NCBI RefSeq assembly: GCF_003386535.1
Contig: NZ_QTTN01000006.1
Location: 62,001 to 126,000, forward strand
Direction of reading: 5' to 3'
Source: Paenibacillus taihuensis
GTDB lineage: Bacteria; Bacillota; Bacilli; Paenibacillales; Paenibacillaceae
DNA length: 64,000 bases
Made by a program: the position numbers and the translations under genes. The notes below the pieces were generated by a model that worked only from the letters and a program-made list of their open reading frames with translations, was not told the DNA's origin and searched no databases. Of this stretch, positions 16,818 to 26,506 are shown piece after piece (the stretch's first letter is position 1; the number at the start of each line of letters is the position of its first letter).

Positions 16818-19587
16818 CAGCGCGCAGGGCGGCGTGAAAGAGAACCAGAAGCCGAAGCGGCAGCAGGAGCGGGAAAGCTTGCATTTCTTCGGCTTCATGC
16901 CGAGGCGGCTGGTGACGAGCCTGTTGCTGTTTGGACTTATTGCGGAGTGGCTGCTGCCGCTCGTGCAGCTGAAGGATTTTACAGAGCTGAATGAGATTCG
17001 CCCGCTGCTCGCCGCAGTCGGTCTGTTTCTTGCCGTCGGTCTGGTCGTGCCGCCAACCTGGGCTTCCGTGCTGCTCAACGCCGTCATTACGGCAGGGACT
17101 GTGCTTGTCATGTTTAGTGTACATTATGGTTCCTGGCATGAAAGTGTCACGGGGCTGCTAGAGGCGCTGAGACATGATGCCATTACAGTGGCGAGCGGCA
17201 AAATCATGCTGAGCGGAGAGACGCGCACCTTGCTCCTAGTCAGCGGGCTTGGGATGATGACCGTCGCCGTGCAATCGCTAATTTGGCTGCGGCAGTGGGG
17301 GCTCGGATTGGCGGGGCTGACCGCGGTGTATTTGCTGCTGCTCTATAGCTTCCTGGGGCTCGATGTGCTGCCGGGATTGAAGCGGGTATGCGCAGAAGGG
17401 CTGCTGCTCGGCGCGCTCGTGACGGTGCCGCGGCTGGAACGGCTGCTGGGCAGTTCAACGTTATTCGACGGCCGTGCCGTCAAGAAATCGTTGGCAGGCT
17501 GGGCGGTGAATTGGTGGAATGGCGCAGCATGGCTCGCTGTTGTGGTGCTGGCCGCAGCAATCGTTGCGTCGGGAAGCTTGGCGAAGCCGGTTGTTGCGTC
17601 CGAGCCAGCCCCATGGGCGGCAGATGCCATGGATTGGGGGCAGAGGCGGCTGCTGGAGAATTATTCTGGTTTCAGCCATTCAGCCAGTTCCAAAACAGTT
17701 GCGGAAGAAGCGATGGCAGCCACAGGCTTAGGCGAACCTAGTGCGACAGGTTACGGCTTCGATGATTCCGCGCTTGGCGGTCCGATTACGCAGGATCATA
17801 CGGCGCTTTTCACCGTGGCAGAGAAGGAAGCGTCGTATTTGCGGGGCGAGAGCAAATCGTTCTATACCGGCAAAGGCTGGGAGCAGGTCGAGCATGCATG
17901 GCATACGGTGAGCGTGTCGGAATGGCAGGCGGACCATCGGGATGTGATGGGGAGCGGCGAAAATGGCGTAAGTGAGAGTGAGCGGAGTCGGAGTACGGGT
18001 GGCCAGGTCGATGAACCGTCTGACGATGTTTTCGTTCAGACGGTTACGACAGCTTTTCCGGCTGCGGGTTGGCCTCTGTTTGCTGGCAGCGCGGATGCCA
18101 AGGTGACGGATATCAAGACGGTGAACGGATCGGGCGACACGACTTCGTATCGGCAAGACGCAGTGACCGGAGCGCTCTATCCGGCGTCGGAGGAGGATCG
18201 GGTCGTCCGTTATACGGTGGCGTCCGTGATGCCGGATGAAGCGCTGAAGCGGCTTCGGCAGGTGGAGTCTTCTGTTGATGCGTCGGCAGGGGTGGAAGAC
18301 GGTGACGGCGTGGTAGGCGGTGTGGCGTCGAGTGATGAAGATACGTCGGGTGCGTCAAGTGCATCAGGTGTATCAGGTGCGTCGAGTGCGTCCAGTGTGT
18401 CGAGTGCATCAAGTGCATCAAGTGCATCAAGTGCATCGAGTGCAATAGACGGAGAGAAGAATGAATATGTTGAAACGGCGGCGCTCGATGCCGCCTATAC
18501 GCAGCTGCCAGACAAGCTGCCTGCGGAGATTGGTACGCTCACGGCGGAGATTTTGGCGGCGGCGGGAAATCCGACGAGCCGCTACGAGCAAGTGAAAGCG
18601 GTCGAGGGATATCTCCGCAGCAACTACAAGTACACGCTGCAGCCGAAGGCTACGGCATCGACAGCTGATTTCGTCGATGATTTCCTGTTCAATCAGCGGG
18701 AAGGCTACTGCGTGCACTTCGCTTCGGCGATGGCGGTCATGCTGCGGACGCAGGGGATCCCTGCGCGGTATGTGAAGGGTTTTGCGCCGGGCGAGCCTAC
18801 GGAAGAGTCTGCGTCCGGCGAGGCGGGGATCTACACCGTGCGTGCAAGTGACGCGCACGCTTGGGTAGAGGTGTTCTTCCCGGGCGTCGGCTGGGTTCAG
18901 TTCGAGCCGACGCCGGGCTTTGCGGCACCGGGCAGCGGTGCCGCCGGCGAAGCCTTATCGTCTGCTGCGGCAGGCGATGCGGCGAAGCCTGCACTTGCCG
19001 CAAGCGCTGACGGCGCTGCGGCCGGCGGCGAAGCCGCTGGCGCCCGCGCGCTGGTGAATCGCGCGGCTGCAGCGGCGCAGCGCGGGGCCGATGCCCTCGC
19101 GCAAGCGGCGCGAAGCGCCATGGCGGCCCCGCCGTGGGCGAAGGCCTCCGTCGCCGCAGGCGCCACGGGCGCCGCCGGCCTCGCGCTGGCGGCGCGGCGC
19201 GGCCGCGAACGCTTCGCGTTCGCCAAGGCGCTGCATCGCTATGGCAGCGCCCTCGAGGCGGGCCGGCATACAGCGGCCCGCCGGCAGTTCCTCCAGCTCG
19301 CGGATGCCTGCTGGCGCGAGCTGTACAAGCGGTGCGGTGCGAAGCCGATGCACCGCACGGCGCGGGAGTATGCGGCGGAGCTGAGCTTGCCGCCGCATAC
19401 CGCGCAGCTAGTCGCGGAGCTGGTGCGCTGGGACGAAGCAGCGTGCTTCGACGTCAGCTGGCAGAACCGGCCGACGAAGCAGCAGCTGACCGAGCTGGTG
19501 TCGAAGCTCCAGTCGATTCATGAGAGATCGGGTACGGTCTCTCAGCATCAAACAGCTGCGGATCCGAAGCTGAGAGACCCTATATGA
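16795..19587 (+). CDS. TgpA-like membrane transglutaminase (DUF3488, transglutaminase core, DUF4129)
   Basis: 930 residues. Up to six N-terminal helices (about 35-270) are followed by an extracellular transglutaminase core. The core includes [19 protein letters not shown] and [20 protein letters not shown] with the catalytic cysteine, then [18 protein letters not shown] with the histidine, and FEPTPGF. An Ala/Gly-rich stretch leads to another helix and a C-terminal DUF4129 region near [19 protein letters not shown] Ser/Ala-rich run made of [13 protein letters not shown] repeats sits near residues 518-548. The last 20 or so codons lie inside repeat array C, whose first two palindromes fall within or over the end of the gene, so the C-terminus may have been extended by the repeats. 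Confidence 0.88.
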   Translation: MSAVQGADSAQGGVKENQKPKRQQERESLHFFGFMPRRLVTSLLLFGLIAEWLLPLVQLKDFTELNEIRPLLAAVGLFLAVGLVVPPTWASVLLNAVITAGTVLVMFSVHYGSWHESVTGLLEALRHDAITVASGKIMLSGETRTLLLVSGLGMMTVAVQSLIWLRQWGLGLAGLTAVYLLLLYSFLGLDVLPGLKRVCAEGLLLGALVTVPRLERLLGSSTLFDGRAVKKSLAGWAVNWWNGAAWLAVVVLAAAIVASGSLAKPVVASEPAPWAADAMDWGQRRLLENYSGFSHSASSKTVAEEAMAATGLGEPSATGYGFDDSALGGPITQDHTALFTVAEKEASYLRGESKSFYTGKGWEQVEHAWHTVSVSEWQADHRDVMGSGENGVSESERSRSTGGQVDEPSDDVFVQTVTTAFPAAGWPLFAGSADAKVTDIKTVNGSGDTTSYRQDAVTGALYPASEEDRVVRYTVASVMPDEALKRLRQVESSVDASAGVEDGDGVVGGVASSDEDTSGASSASGVSGASSASSVSSASSASSASSASSAIDGEKNEYVETAALDAAYTQLPDKLPAEIGTLTAEILAAAGNPTSRYEQVKAVEGYLRSNYKYTLQPKATASTADFVDDFLFNQREGYCVHFASAMAVMLRTQGIPARYVKGFAPGEPTEESASGEAGIYTVRASDAHAWVEVFFPGVGWVQFEPTPGFAAPGSGAAGEALSSAAAGDAAKPALAASADGAAAGGEAAGARALVNRAAAAAQRGADALAQAARSAMAAPPWAKASVAAGATGAAGLALAARRGRERFAFAKALHRYGSALEAGRHTAARRQFLQLADACWRELYKRCGAKPMHRTAREYAAELSLPPHTAQLVAELVRWDEAACFDVSWQNRPTKQQLTELVSKLQSIHERSGTVSQHQTAADPKLRDPI

Positions 19588-19706
19588 TCTCTCGACCAGC
19601 AAAGCACCTGTTATTATGCTCTTAACTGTTCTGAGAGGCCTAATACGATCTCTCAGCACGAAAACGCCACAAAAAAGAAGCCGAGAGATCGTATTTGATC
19701 TCTCGG
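19521..19706. repeat. array C: four palindromes spaced 50, 61 and 50 bp
   Basis: The units start at 19521, 19571, 19632 and 19682. Each has arms GAGAGATC and GATCTCTC or a close variant around a 6-base centre (GGTACG-like, TATAT-like, GTATTT). The first lies inside the transglutaminase gene, the second spans its stop codon, and the fourth is the bidirectional terminator. The spacing pattern is nearly the same as in the two pur-operon arrays. Confidence 0.9.
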
Positions 19707-19712
19707 CTTCTT
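19675..19712. terminator. bidirectional terminator between the transglutaminase and bactofilin genes
   Basis: GAAGCCGAGAGATC (19677-19690) pairs perfectly with GATCTCTCGGCTTC (19697-19710), with an A-run before and TTCTGTCTT after it. It serves two convergent genes and is unit four of array C. Confidence 0.8.
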
Positions 19713-19717
19713 CTGTC

Positions 19718-20836
19718 TTACCAATTCTTCAGTAAATCCGCGGCATCCGAAGCACTGCGGCCGCTCGATGAATACACGTCGTCAGATGCATCGCTCACAG
19801 TCTCAATAGCTTCAACAACTTCCACACTAATATCTACAGTATCTTCCGCGACACTCAAGCTCTCAACGGTCTCAACGGGCTTAATTGTCTCTTCATGATC
19901 CACTGTTCCCATTGTCTCAACCGCCTCAACGCTCTCAACTGTCTCAACGGTCTCAACCGCCTCAACCGCCTCAACCGTCTCATCATGCTCAACTACTTCA
20001 GCCATACTATCTTCCAAGCCAACCGCAATCTCTTCAGCCGCATCCGCGACTTCTTCCCGAGCTTGAGCAGCCGTCTCATTCTTTATCTCAACTGCTTCTG
20101 CGAGCAGTATACCGCTAAGCGCTGATCGCTCCCCCGCACTCAGACCCTCGTTCAACCTGTTGTTTGCCAGCTGTGCTGCAGCTGCATTTTCGCCGGACTC
20201 CTTCGTGCCGCCGGCAATGCTATGTATGAAAGCTCTTCCGCTCTCTCTTAGCGGATCTATATTATCTTTGGCGGTCTCCGTTGTTGCTATCACCTCAAAT
20301 GTACCATCTGCCTCATCAGCCGACGGCTTTTCAATCGCGCGATAGCTGATTTTCTTCGGAATCGCCGGCACTTCGCCTTCTGCCAGATTGCGACGGTCGA
20401 AGCCGCTGCGGCGTTCCGGACCGTGATAGGGCAGAGTGGAGACGCGGCGATCTGCACCGGAGCGGCGCTCGGTCAGAGCGGGCTCGTCCTGATCCATTGC
20501 GCTGCTGCCTTGCAGCAAGCCGCCTTCTTCGATCGTTAGCGCTGCTGCCGTCATATTACCGTACAGCTTGCCTGTCGACATAATCGTAAGCTTGCCTGTA
20601 ATCGTAACGTTGCCGTTCACTTGACCAGCCAGAACAACGTTATTAGCGGTTATATTCGAGACGGCAAAGCCGCTTTCTCCAAGAATGACGTCGCCTTCGC
20701 ACGAAATATCGCCGCGCAGCTGGCCTTCCAGACGCAGGCTTCCCGCTGAACGAACGGTACCTTCTACGATGGTGCCTTCACCAATAAAGGTATCAGTCAT
20801 TTTGGAGCTAATCTTGTCTTTTTTCCACTTGAACAT
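19718..20836 (-). CDS. bactofilin with a long acidic Val/Glu-repeat tail
   Basis: 372 residues. The bactofilin domain (about 13-115) has the right-handed beta-helix pattern: DTFIGEGTIVEGTVRSAGSL, EGQLRGDISCEGDV, AGQVNGNVTITGKL. Bactofilins form nucleotide-free polymers and recruit cell-wall enzymes. A tail of about 250 residues follows. Its last 100 residues are built of VEAVETVE-like units (DNA repeats 19850-20000), acidic and probably extended or coiled. Normal bactofilins are 100-200 residues, so the tail is unusual. The gene overlaps the 3' end of the M23 peptidase gene by 29 bases, the common bactofilin/M23 pairing. Confidence 0.9.
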   Translation of the reverse strand: MFKWKKDKISSKMTDTFIGEGTIVEGTVRSAGSLRLEGQLRGDISCEGDVILGESGFAVSNITANNVVLAGQVNGNVTITGKLTIMSTGKLYGNMTAAALTIEEGGLLQGSSAMDQDEPALTERRSGADRRVSTLPYHGPERRSGFDRRNLAEGEVPAIPKKISYRAIEKPSADEADGTFEVIATTETAKDNIDPLRESGRAFIHSIAGGTKESGENAAAAQLANNRLNEGLSAGERSALSGILLAEAVEIKNETAAQAREEVADAAEEIAVGLEDSMAEVVEHDETVEAVEAVETVETVESVEAVETMGTVDHEETIKPVETVESLSVAEDTVDISVEVVEAIETVSDASDDVYSSSGRSASDAADLLKNW

Positions 20837-21821
20837 CAGCTGAATTCCCCTTTATCGCCATTTTTAAATAAGGTCTTGGATCGACAGACTCGCCGCGTTT
20901 CATCACTTCAAAATGAAGATGAGGCCCTGTGCTTCTCCCCGATGAACCGACTTTGCCGATGACAACGCCCTGATGGATGCGGTCTCCGGTTTTCACTTCG
21001 ATCCGGCTGAGATGAAAGTATCTCGTAGTTAGCCCCATCGCATGCGTAACGACGACATAATTGCCGCGCTCGCTCATTGTACCGGTATCGGACACGCGGC
21101 CGTCGGCTGCTGCAAATACGGGATCGCCCATATGCCCTGCAATATCAATCCCTTTATGTATGCCAGGCTCGCCGGAGAACGGATCCATCCGAACGCCGAA
21201 GAACGATGTAATTCGCTGCGATTGCGTCGGCCAGTACGTCGGCGTGACACGAAGCGTTTGGAGACGCTTCTGCGCTAGCTCCTTGGTAGAGGTCAACCGC
21301 TCCTTCAGATCGGTAATCTCACCGTCAAGCGAGTTTAAGACTGTGCTCGTATTGTGAGCCAGCTCCTCAAGCTCGTCATCTTGAATGGCCACATATTCGC
21401 CGCCGACGCCGTCTTCGGAAGGTTCAGCAGGGCCTGTTTCTTCTTCTGGAATGCCGACAAGTGACTTCACGTCGGATTCCAGCTTGTTCAGCTCCTCGAT
21501 CCGCATCTCCACCGACTCCGCTTGCTGCGCAAGCTGGGCTAGTTCGACCTGCAGCTGCTTGATCGTGCCTTCTTTCATCGCTAGCTGCTTCGAATACGTC
21601 TCATTCGCTGTGGAGAGCTTACTATGAAGTTGGTCCAGCTGTCCGCGTGCATGATCATGCAGCATGTACAGCGTTGATGCTATAGCCATCAGCGCAACGA
21701 AGATGATTGGAAGCAGAACCAGGAGGATGGCGTGTACCCGAAAGCGCAGTACAGGGCGTGCGCCGTCCGGCAAGACAAGAAAAGTGAAATGCTTGCCCCT
21801 TGGAACTACAGATTTTTTCAT
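20808..21821 (-). CDS. M23-family peptidoglycan endopeptidase, membrane-anchored
   Basis: 337 residues. One membrane helix (about 28-50) is followed by a coiled coil (about 60-190). The C-terminal M23 domain has FFGVRMDPFSGEPGIHKGID, with the zinc-binding His and Asp, and GPHLHFEV with the HxH motif. These enzymes cut peptide cross-links in the wall. It is translated first in a two-gene unit with bactofilin, and the polymer probably positions this hydrolase. A divergent actin-like gene lies 190 bases upstream. Confidence 0.92.
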   Translation of the reverse strand: MKKSVVPRGKHFTFLVLPDGARPVLRFRVHAILLVLLPIIFVALMAIASTLYMLHDHARGQLDQLHSKLSTANETYSKQLAMKEGTIKQLQVELAQLAQQAESVEMRIEELNKLESDVKSLVGIPEEETGPAEPSEDGVGGEYVAIQDDELEELAHNTSTVLNSLDGEITDLKERLTSTKELAQKRLQTLRVTPTYWPTQSQRITSFFGVRMDPFSGEPGIHKGIDIAGHMGDPVFAAADGRVSDTGTMSERGNYVVVTHAMGLTTRYFHLSRIEVKTGDRIHQGVVIGKVGSSGRSTGPHLHFEVMKRGESVDPRPYLKMAIKGNSADVQVEKRQD

Positions 21822-22012
21822 GTCTACCTCCTATATCAATTTTCAAAGATGGTACTTCCCGCTCAAAAAATAAGCATATACGGATAGTTATCGGCGACAT
21901 AGGACGAAAAACTTAGTTTTCGTAAAAAAGTCGAAAAAAAGGATTTTGTGCCGATATATAGAATAGAGTGATCGAACTTTGCTAGCTTTACTGAATGAAC
22001 GGGGGATATTTC

Positions 22013-23143
22013 GTGATTAAACTCGCAGGCATTGACGTAGGAAACGATAGTGTAAAACTCGTTGTAGATGGTTCTTCTGAACCGATCGTAATACCTAGCA
22101 TTCTCTCTCCCGGCTATGAGAGACATGTGTTCCAAGAAGAAGATTCTCCGCTTAAGGCGCTTGACGTGCGGGTATATAGCCCTAAGCTGAAGAAGAACAA
22201 TCAGCGCTATTTCGTCGGGCTCCTGGCGATGGAGGATCAAGATAATTCCGAGCTGGAAGAGACGGACAACAAAGCGACCAGCGATCAAGCATTGATCGTC
22301 GCATTGACTGCGCTCGCATACGCAGGCTTGACGAGCCAGAACTATGAATCAGCAGAAGGCCAGTCCACGCAAGTCGTGGAATATGTCATCGGTACAGGAC
22401 TTCCAGTGCGTACATATGCAGGCTTCCATAAAACGTTCGAAGAGCGTCTGGTCGGCGAGCATGAAGTGTCGTTCCTATCGACGCCGAAGCTGCGCGGCCG
22501 TACGATTCGCGTCATTATTAAACGTGCCGTCATCTCGATTGAAGGCGCAGCGGCACTGTTCCACATGGCGACGCACGACAACCTGTCGGTTCGCAATGAA
22601 GAGCTGTATTATGGCTGCATCGGCATCTGTGAGATGGGCGCGCTGACGACTGATTTTCCAGTCATTCGCCGGATGAGCATCGATAATCAGCACAGCACAG
22701 GCGAGCAGTTCGGTCTGGCGAGCTACCTCGATAACATTATCCGCGACGTGGAAGACCAATTCGGCCACCGGTTCCAAAGCCGGACAAAGCTTATTCAGCG
22801 GATTAAGACGCGCGATTATGTCATTCAGCGCATTGGCGAGGGGCAGGCGGATATCCGTCCGATCATCGACAACTACTTTACTCGCGCGGCGAACAAAGTG
22901 GTTGATCTGATCCTAAAGCGTTGGAAGAAGAATCCGGACATTCAATGCTTCTATGTACTCGGCGGCGGCGCTGTCGCACTGCGCGATTACATTAACGAAG
23001 CGGCAGGCAACGTGCGTCTTCGTTTCGTGACGGAGAGCGAATTCCAGAACGTGTACGGTTATTTGAAGCTTGCGCGGAATAAGCAGAACCAAGCGCTTGC
23101 AGCACAGCAGCAAACAGCTGCATCGAGCGAGCCGCAGCAATAA
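22013..23143 (+). CDS. ParM/StbA-like actin-family ATPase, chromosomal
   Basis: 376 residues from the GTG at 22013, which follows GGGGGAT (22001-22007); the ATG at 21995 is further upstream without a clear site. Actin-fold phosphate loops are visible: LAGIDVGNDSVKLVVDG at the start, then GICEMGALTTDFPV and FYVLGGGAVALRDYI. The C-terminus is Gln/Ala-rich. ParM-like proteins polymerise to move plasmids. I see no partner adaptor (ParR) or centromere repeats next to it. Beside bactofilin and a wall peptidase, a cytoskeletal role in this organism is possible but unproven. Confidence 0.8.
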   Translation: MIKLAGIDVGNDSVKLVVDGSSEPIVIPSILSPGYERHVFQEEDSPLKALDVRVYSPKLKKNNQRYFVGLLAMEDQDNSELEETDNKATSDQALIVALTALAYAGLTSQNYESAEGQSTQVVEYVIGTGLPVRTYAGFHKTFEERLVGEHEVSFLSTPKLRGRTIRVIIKRAVISIEGAAALFHMATHDNLSVRNEELYYGCIGICEMGALTTDFPVIRRMSIDNQHSTGEQFGLASYLDNIIRDVEDQFGHRFQSRTKLIQRIKTRDYVIQRIGEGQADIRPIIDNYFTRAANKVVDLILKRWKKNPDIQCFYVLGGGAVALRDYINEAAGNVRLRFVTESEFQNVYGYLKLARNKQNQALAAQQQTAASSEPQQ

Positions 23144-23153
23144 TAAGCAAATT

Positions 23154-23192
23154 AAAAAGCATGGGGCCTGGGGGCTCCATGCTCTTTTTTTA
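23154..23192 (+). terminator. terminator after the ParM-like gene
   Basis: AAAGCATGGGGCC pairs with GGCTCCATGCTCTTT across TGGG, followed by TTTTTTT (to 23191). Confidence 0.85.
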
Positions 23193-23288
23193 GGGAAGTA
23201 TTAGCATTGAGACGATCGTTAAACGTTTTCATATTTAATAGCATTTTAAAATGTCAACGTCTGTCCTCTTCTCGTGCTTCTTGTCGCC

Positions 23289-23317
23289 TTGACTGTCCCA
23301 TACCGCCTATATATAAT
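23289..23317 (+). promoter_or_regulatory. sigma-A type promoter of guaA
   Basis: TTGACT (23289-23294), 17 bp, TATAAT (23312-23317), 32 bases before the GTG start. The leader is too short for a purine riboswitch and none is seen. Confidence 0.75.
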
Positions 23318-23349
23318 TGACACAATGATTTGAGGGAGGACTCCAAAAA

Positions 23350-24888
23350 GTGAATAAGCCAAATGAAATGATCGTCGTTCTTGATTTCGGCGGACAGTAC
23401 AACCAGTTGATTGCAAGACGTATCCGCGATTTAGGCGTATACAGCGAATTGCTGCCCTACAATACCTCGGTAGAACGGATCCGCGAGCTGCAGCCGAAAG
23501 GCATCGTGTTCTCGGGTGGACCGGCAAGTGTATATGAGGAGAATTCGCCGCTTGTAGATCCTGCGATTTATGATCTGGGACTGCCGATCTTCGGCATCTG
23601 CTACGGCATGCAGCTGATCTCGCATCAGCTGGGCGGTAAAGTTGAGCGCGCAGGCAAGCGCGAGTACGGCAAAGCTGATGTTGCATTCGTATCGGGCAGC
23701 GACCTCGTGCATGGCCTCGATTCGAGCCAAACGGTATGGATGAGCCACGGCGATCACGTAACGGAGCTGCCAACAGGCTTCCGCGTTGATGCGAGCACGG
23801 ACCATGCGCCAATTGCGGCGATGAGCCACCCGGATCGCAAGGTGTTCGCGGTGCAATTCCACCCGGAGGTGCGCCACTCCGTTCAAGGTAACGAAATGAT
23901 CCGCAACTTCCTCTACAATGTGTGCGGCTGTGAAGGCAATTGGAGCATGAGCACGTTCATCGACGATACGATTCGCGATATCCGCGCGCAAGTCGGCAAT
24001 GGCAAAGTGCTTTGCGCATTGTCCGGCGGCGTTGATTCGTCCGTCGTTGCGATTCTTCTTCACAAAGCGATCGGCGATCAGCTGACATGTATGTTCATCG
24101 ACCACGGCTTGCTGCGTAAGGGCGAGGCGGAGAGCGTAATGGAGACGTTCGTCGGCAAGTTCGATATGAAAGTCGTGAAGATCGATGCGAGCGAGCGTTT
24201 CCTTGGCAAGCTGCAAGGCGTCGACGATCCGGAGCAGAAGCGCAAAATCATCGGCAACGAGTTCATCTACGTGTTCCAAGAAGAGTCCGCGAAGTTCGAT
24301 GACTTCGAATTCCTCGCACAAGGCACGCTGTATACGGATATCGTAGAGAGCGGCACGGCAACCGCACAAACGATCAAGTCGCACCACAACGTTGGCGGCT
24401 TGCCTGAAGATATTAAGTTCAAGCTTGTTGAGCCGCTGAAGGCGCTCTTCAAGGATGAAGTTCGTAAAGTCGGCGAAGAATGCGGACTTCCGGAAGCGAT
24501 CGTATGGCGTCAGCCGTTCCCGGGTCCGGGTCTTGCGATCCGTGTACTTGGCGAAGTAACGGAGGACAAGCTGAAGATCGTCCGTGAGTCGGATGCGATC
24601 CTTCGTGATGAGATTGCAAAAGCTGGCCTCGACCGTGAAATTTGGCAGTACTTCACAGCATTGCCGAACATGAAGAGCGTTGGCGTTATGGGTGACGCGC
24701 GTACGTACTCGTACACCGTCGGCATCCGCGCGGTTACTTCCATCGACGGCATGACAGCGGACTGGGCGCGTATCCCATGGGACGTACTCGAGAAAATCTC
24801 GGTTCGTATCGTCAACGAAGTGGACAACGTTAACCGTATCGTGTACGACGTAACGTCCAAGCCGCCTGCGACGATCGAGTGGGAATAG
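23350..24888 (+). CDS. guaA: GMP synthase (glutamine-hydrolysing)
   Basis: 512 residues, GTG start after GAGGGAGGA. The N-terminal class I glutamine amidotransferase has [21 protein letters not shown] with the nucleophile cysteine, and FHPEVRHS. The synthetase half has the PP-loop [12 protein letters not shown] and the C-terminal dimerisation domain. It turns XMP, ATP and glutamine into GMP. Length and domains are complete. It stands alone with its own promoter and terminator, apart from the pur operon. Confidence 0.97.
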   Translation: MNKPNEMIVVLDFGGQYNQLIARRIRDLGVYSELLPYNTSVERIRELQPKGIVFSGGPASVYEENSPLVDPAIYDLGLPIFGICYGMQLISHQLGGKVERAGKREYGKADVAFVSGSDLVHGLDSSQTVWMSHGDHVTELPTGFRVDASTDHAPIAAMSHPDRKVFAVQFHPEVRHSVQGNEMIRNFLYNVCGCEGNWSMSTFIDDTIRDIRAQVGNGKVLCALSGGVDSSVVAILLHKAIGDQLTCMFIDHGLLRKGEAESVMETFVGKFDMKVVKIDASERFLGKLQGVDDPEQKRKIIGNEFIYVFQEESAKFDDFEFLAQGTLYTDIVESGTATAQTIKSHHNVGGLPEDIKFKLVEPLKALFKDEVRKVGEECGLPEAIVWRQPFPGPGLAIRVLGEVTEDKLKIVRESDAILRDEIAKAGLDREIWQYFTALPNMKSVGVMGDARTYSYTVGIRAVTSIDGMTADWARIPWDVLEKISVRIVNEVDNVNRIVYDVTSKPPATIEWE

Positions 24889-24899
24889 GTTAGAAACGA

Positions 24900-24953
24900 T
24901 AATTGCTCTCTTCCGTTTGCAGCATTTGCAAATGGAAGGGGGCAATTTTTTTT
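24900..24953 (+). terminator. terminator of guaA
   Basis: ATTGCTCTCTTCCGTTTGCA pairs with TGCAAATGGAAGGGGGCAAT, then eight T. Confidence 0.9.
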
Positions 24954-25050
24954 AGCTATTCTTTGGTTTCTATATCCATAGCTATGAGATAAAATTCGAT
25001 ATGAACGCATTCATCAATTGTTATCGAATATGACTCTAGCGGAGGGCTAA

Positions 25051-26121
25051 ATGGTGAGTAAAAGTAAACGCAGTATTCTGGTTCGTAGAGTGGGTATAGC
25101 TGCTATGATTGTAGCGGGAATGACGGTCGCGGCAGGTGCGGGGGCGTACGCTGCAACGAAAATGACGTTGTTCGTGAATGGCCAGAAATCAGCAGTAGAA
25201 CCCGTAATCATGAAAGGTGTTACCTACGTTCCAATCCGCTCCGCTGCTGAGATGCTCGGCGCTAACGTGAACTACAACGCCGCTTCGAATTCCGTCACGA
25301 TTGCCAGCAAATCCGGCAATGTCGGCAATGCAGCGGTCGCTTCGGTTAATGGCGTCACCATTACGAAGAACCAGCTGTACGATGCGATGGTTGCAGTCGG
25401 CGGCAAGCAGACTTTGGACAACCTTATTCAGGACGAGCTAGTTAAGCAAGAAGCGAAGAAGAAAGGAATCGTCATTACTGACAAGGATGTAGATGCGGAG
25501 ATTGCGAAGATCAAGAAGCAGTTTCCTACCGAAGCGGACTTTCAATCTGCCTTGCAGCAAGCGGGCATGACGCTCGACGATTTGAAGAAACAAACCCCGG
25601 CGCAGCTTCGCATTACCAAACTTGTGGAGCCAAGCGTGAAGGTGACGGATGCGGATGTGAAACAATATTTTGAGCAAAATAAAGAACAATATGATCAACC
25701 TGAACAGGTGAAAGCATTGCATATTCTGGTCGCAACGAAAGAAGAAGCGGATGAAATTCTGAAGCAGCTGAATGCAGGGGCAGACTTTGCCAAGCTGGCG
25801 GAAGAAAAGTCGCTCGATACAGGCAGCAAGGACGCTGGCGGCGATCTTGGTTATTTCGGTAAAGGAACAATGGTCGCTGAGTTTGAGCAAGCCGCGTTCT
25901 CGCTTAAGGTTGGCGAGCTGAGTGAACCGGTGAAGACGCAGTTTGGCTACCACATTATCAAGGTGACGGACCATAAAGCCGCGAAGGCTGCAACGCTCGA
26001 TCAATATCAGGCCGAAATCAAGGAAACGCTCACTCGCCAGAAGATTTCCGAGCTTGCTGCGACATGGCTTGAAGATTTAAAGGCGAAGGCGAATATTTCG
26101 AATACGCTTACGGAAAAGTAA
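25051..26121 (+). CDS. secreted PrsA-like peptidyl-prolyl isomerase with a copper-amine-oxidase-type N-terminal domain
   Basis: 356 residues with a signal peptide ending at AYA (about residue 35) and no lipobox cysteine. A copper-amine-oxidase N-like domain follows (about 36-95; [20 protein letters not shown] and [14 protein letters not shown]), a wall-associated stalk found in many Paenibacillus proteins. Next comes a SurA-N-like helical region and a PpiC rotamase domain ([33 protein letters not shown]). It probably folds exported proteins outside the membrane. Classic PrsA is a lipoprotein, so this version differs in its anchoring. Confidence 0.85.
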   Translation: MVSKSKRSILVRRVGIAAMIVAGMTVAAGAGAYAATKMTLFVNGQKSAVEPVIMKGVTYVPIRSAAEMLGANVNYNAASNSVTIASKSGNVGNAAVASVNGVTITKNQLYDAMVAVGGKQTLDNLIQDELVKQEAKKKGIVITDKDVDAEIAKIKKQFPTEADFQSALQQAGMTLDDLKKQTPAQLRITKLVEPSVKVTDADVKQYFEQNKEQYDQPEQVKALHILVATKEEADEILKQLNAGADFAKLAEEKSLDTGSKDAGGDLGYFGKGTMVAEFEQAAFSLKVGELSEPVKTQFGYHIIKVTDHKAAKAATLDQYQAEIKETLTRQKISELAATWLEDLKAKANISNTLTEK

Positions 26122-26202
26122 ATGTAGGCAGCAAAATGGCATTCGGCGCAAACTTTTTTTGCCTTATGTCAGCTATTCTTTCATTTGTTACAGCCTTTCC
26201 CA

Positions 26203-26232
26203 TTGACAGCGGAATCAGTTAGTCGCTATTAT
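26203..26232 (+). promoter_or_regulatory. promoter of pbuG
   Basis: TTGACA (26203-26208), 18 bp, TATTAT (26227-26232). It lies about 40 bases before the riboswitch aptamer. Confidence 0.7.
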
Positions 26233-26274
26233 GTTCAAGGAATCATTATAAACAAACACAAACAGCATATTTTT

Positions 26275-26453
26275 TTCGTATAATCTCAAGAATCGGCTTG
26301 AGAGTCTCTACGAGGTCACCGTAAATGACCTGTCTACGAAGAAGCAAGACGATTTATGGCGCGCGAACGGTCCATTCGCCTGCGTTACGTCTTGTTTTGC
26401 GTGGAGTCTAGATAGAGCAAAAGCCGGTCATCACTGATGATCGGCTTTTTTTT
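26275..26453 (+). ncRNA. purine (guanine-class) riboswitch controlling pbuG
   Basis: P1 is TTCGTA (26275-26280) with TACGAA (26335-26340). TATAATCTCAAG begins P2 with the usual J1/2 sequence, GAGAGTCTCTACGAGG spans J2/3, and CACCGTAAATG is the loop of P3, as in the xpt aptamer. The base before the closing TAC, at the specificity position, is C, which selects guanine or hypoxanthine over adenine. The expression platform ends in a terminator: AAAAGCCGGTCATC (26419-26432) pairs with GATGATCGGCTTTT (26436-26449) and eight T follow. Guanine binding should turn off the permease. Confidence 0.92.
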
Positions 26454-26506
26454 ATTCTAGAATCCTGTTTGTTCTGACACATTTTTTGGGGAGGGTATTA
26501 TCAAAA

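Noticed and set aside
21887-21956. Inverted repeats TATCGGC/GCCGATA and ACGAAAA/TTTTCGT between the M23 and ParM-like genes
   Set aside because: They are short and could pair in several ways; there is no T-run and no match to a known riboswitch, so I do not list them as a feature.
22013-23143. A plasmid segregation locus (parMRC)
   Set aside because: Only the actin-like gene is present; the neighbours are chromosomal shape and purine genes, and no iterons or ParR-like gene are seen.
23192-23349. A purine riboswitch before guaA
   Set aside because: The promoter is only about 30 bases from the start codon, leaving no room, and none of the aptamer's conserved loops is present.
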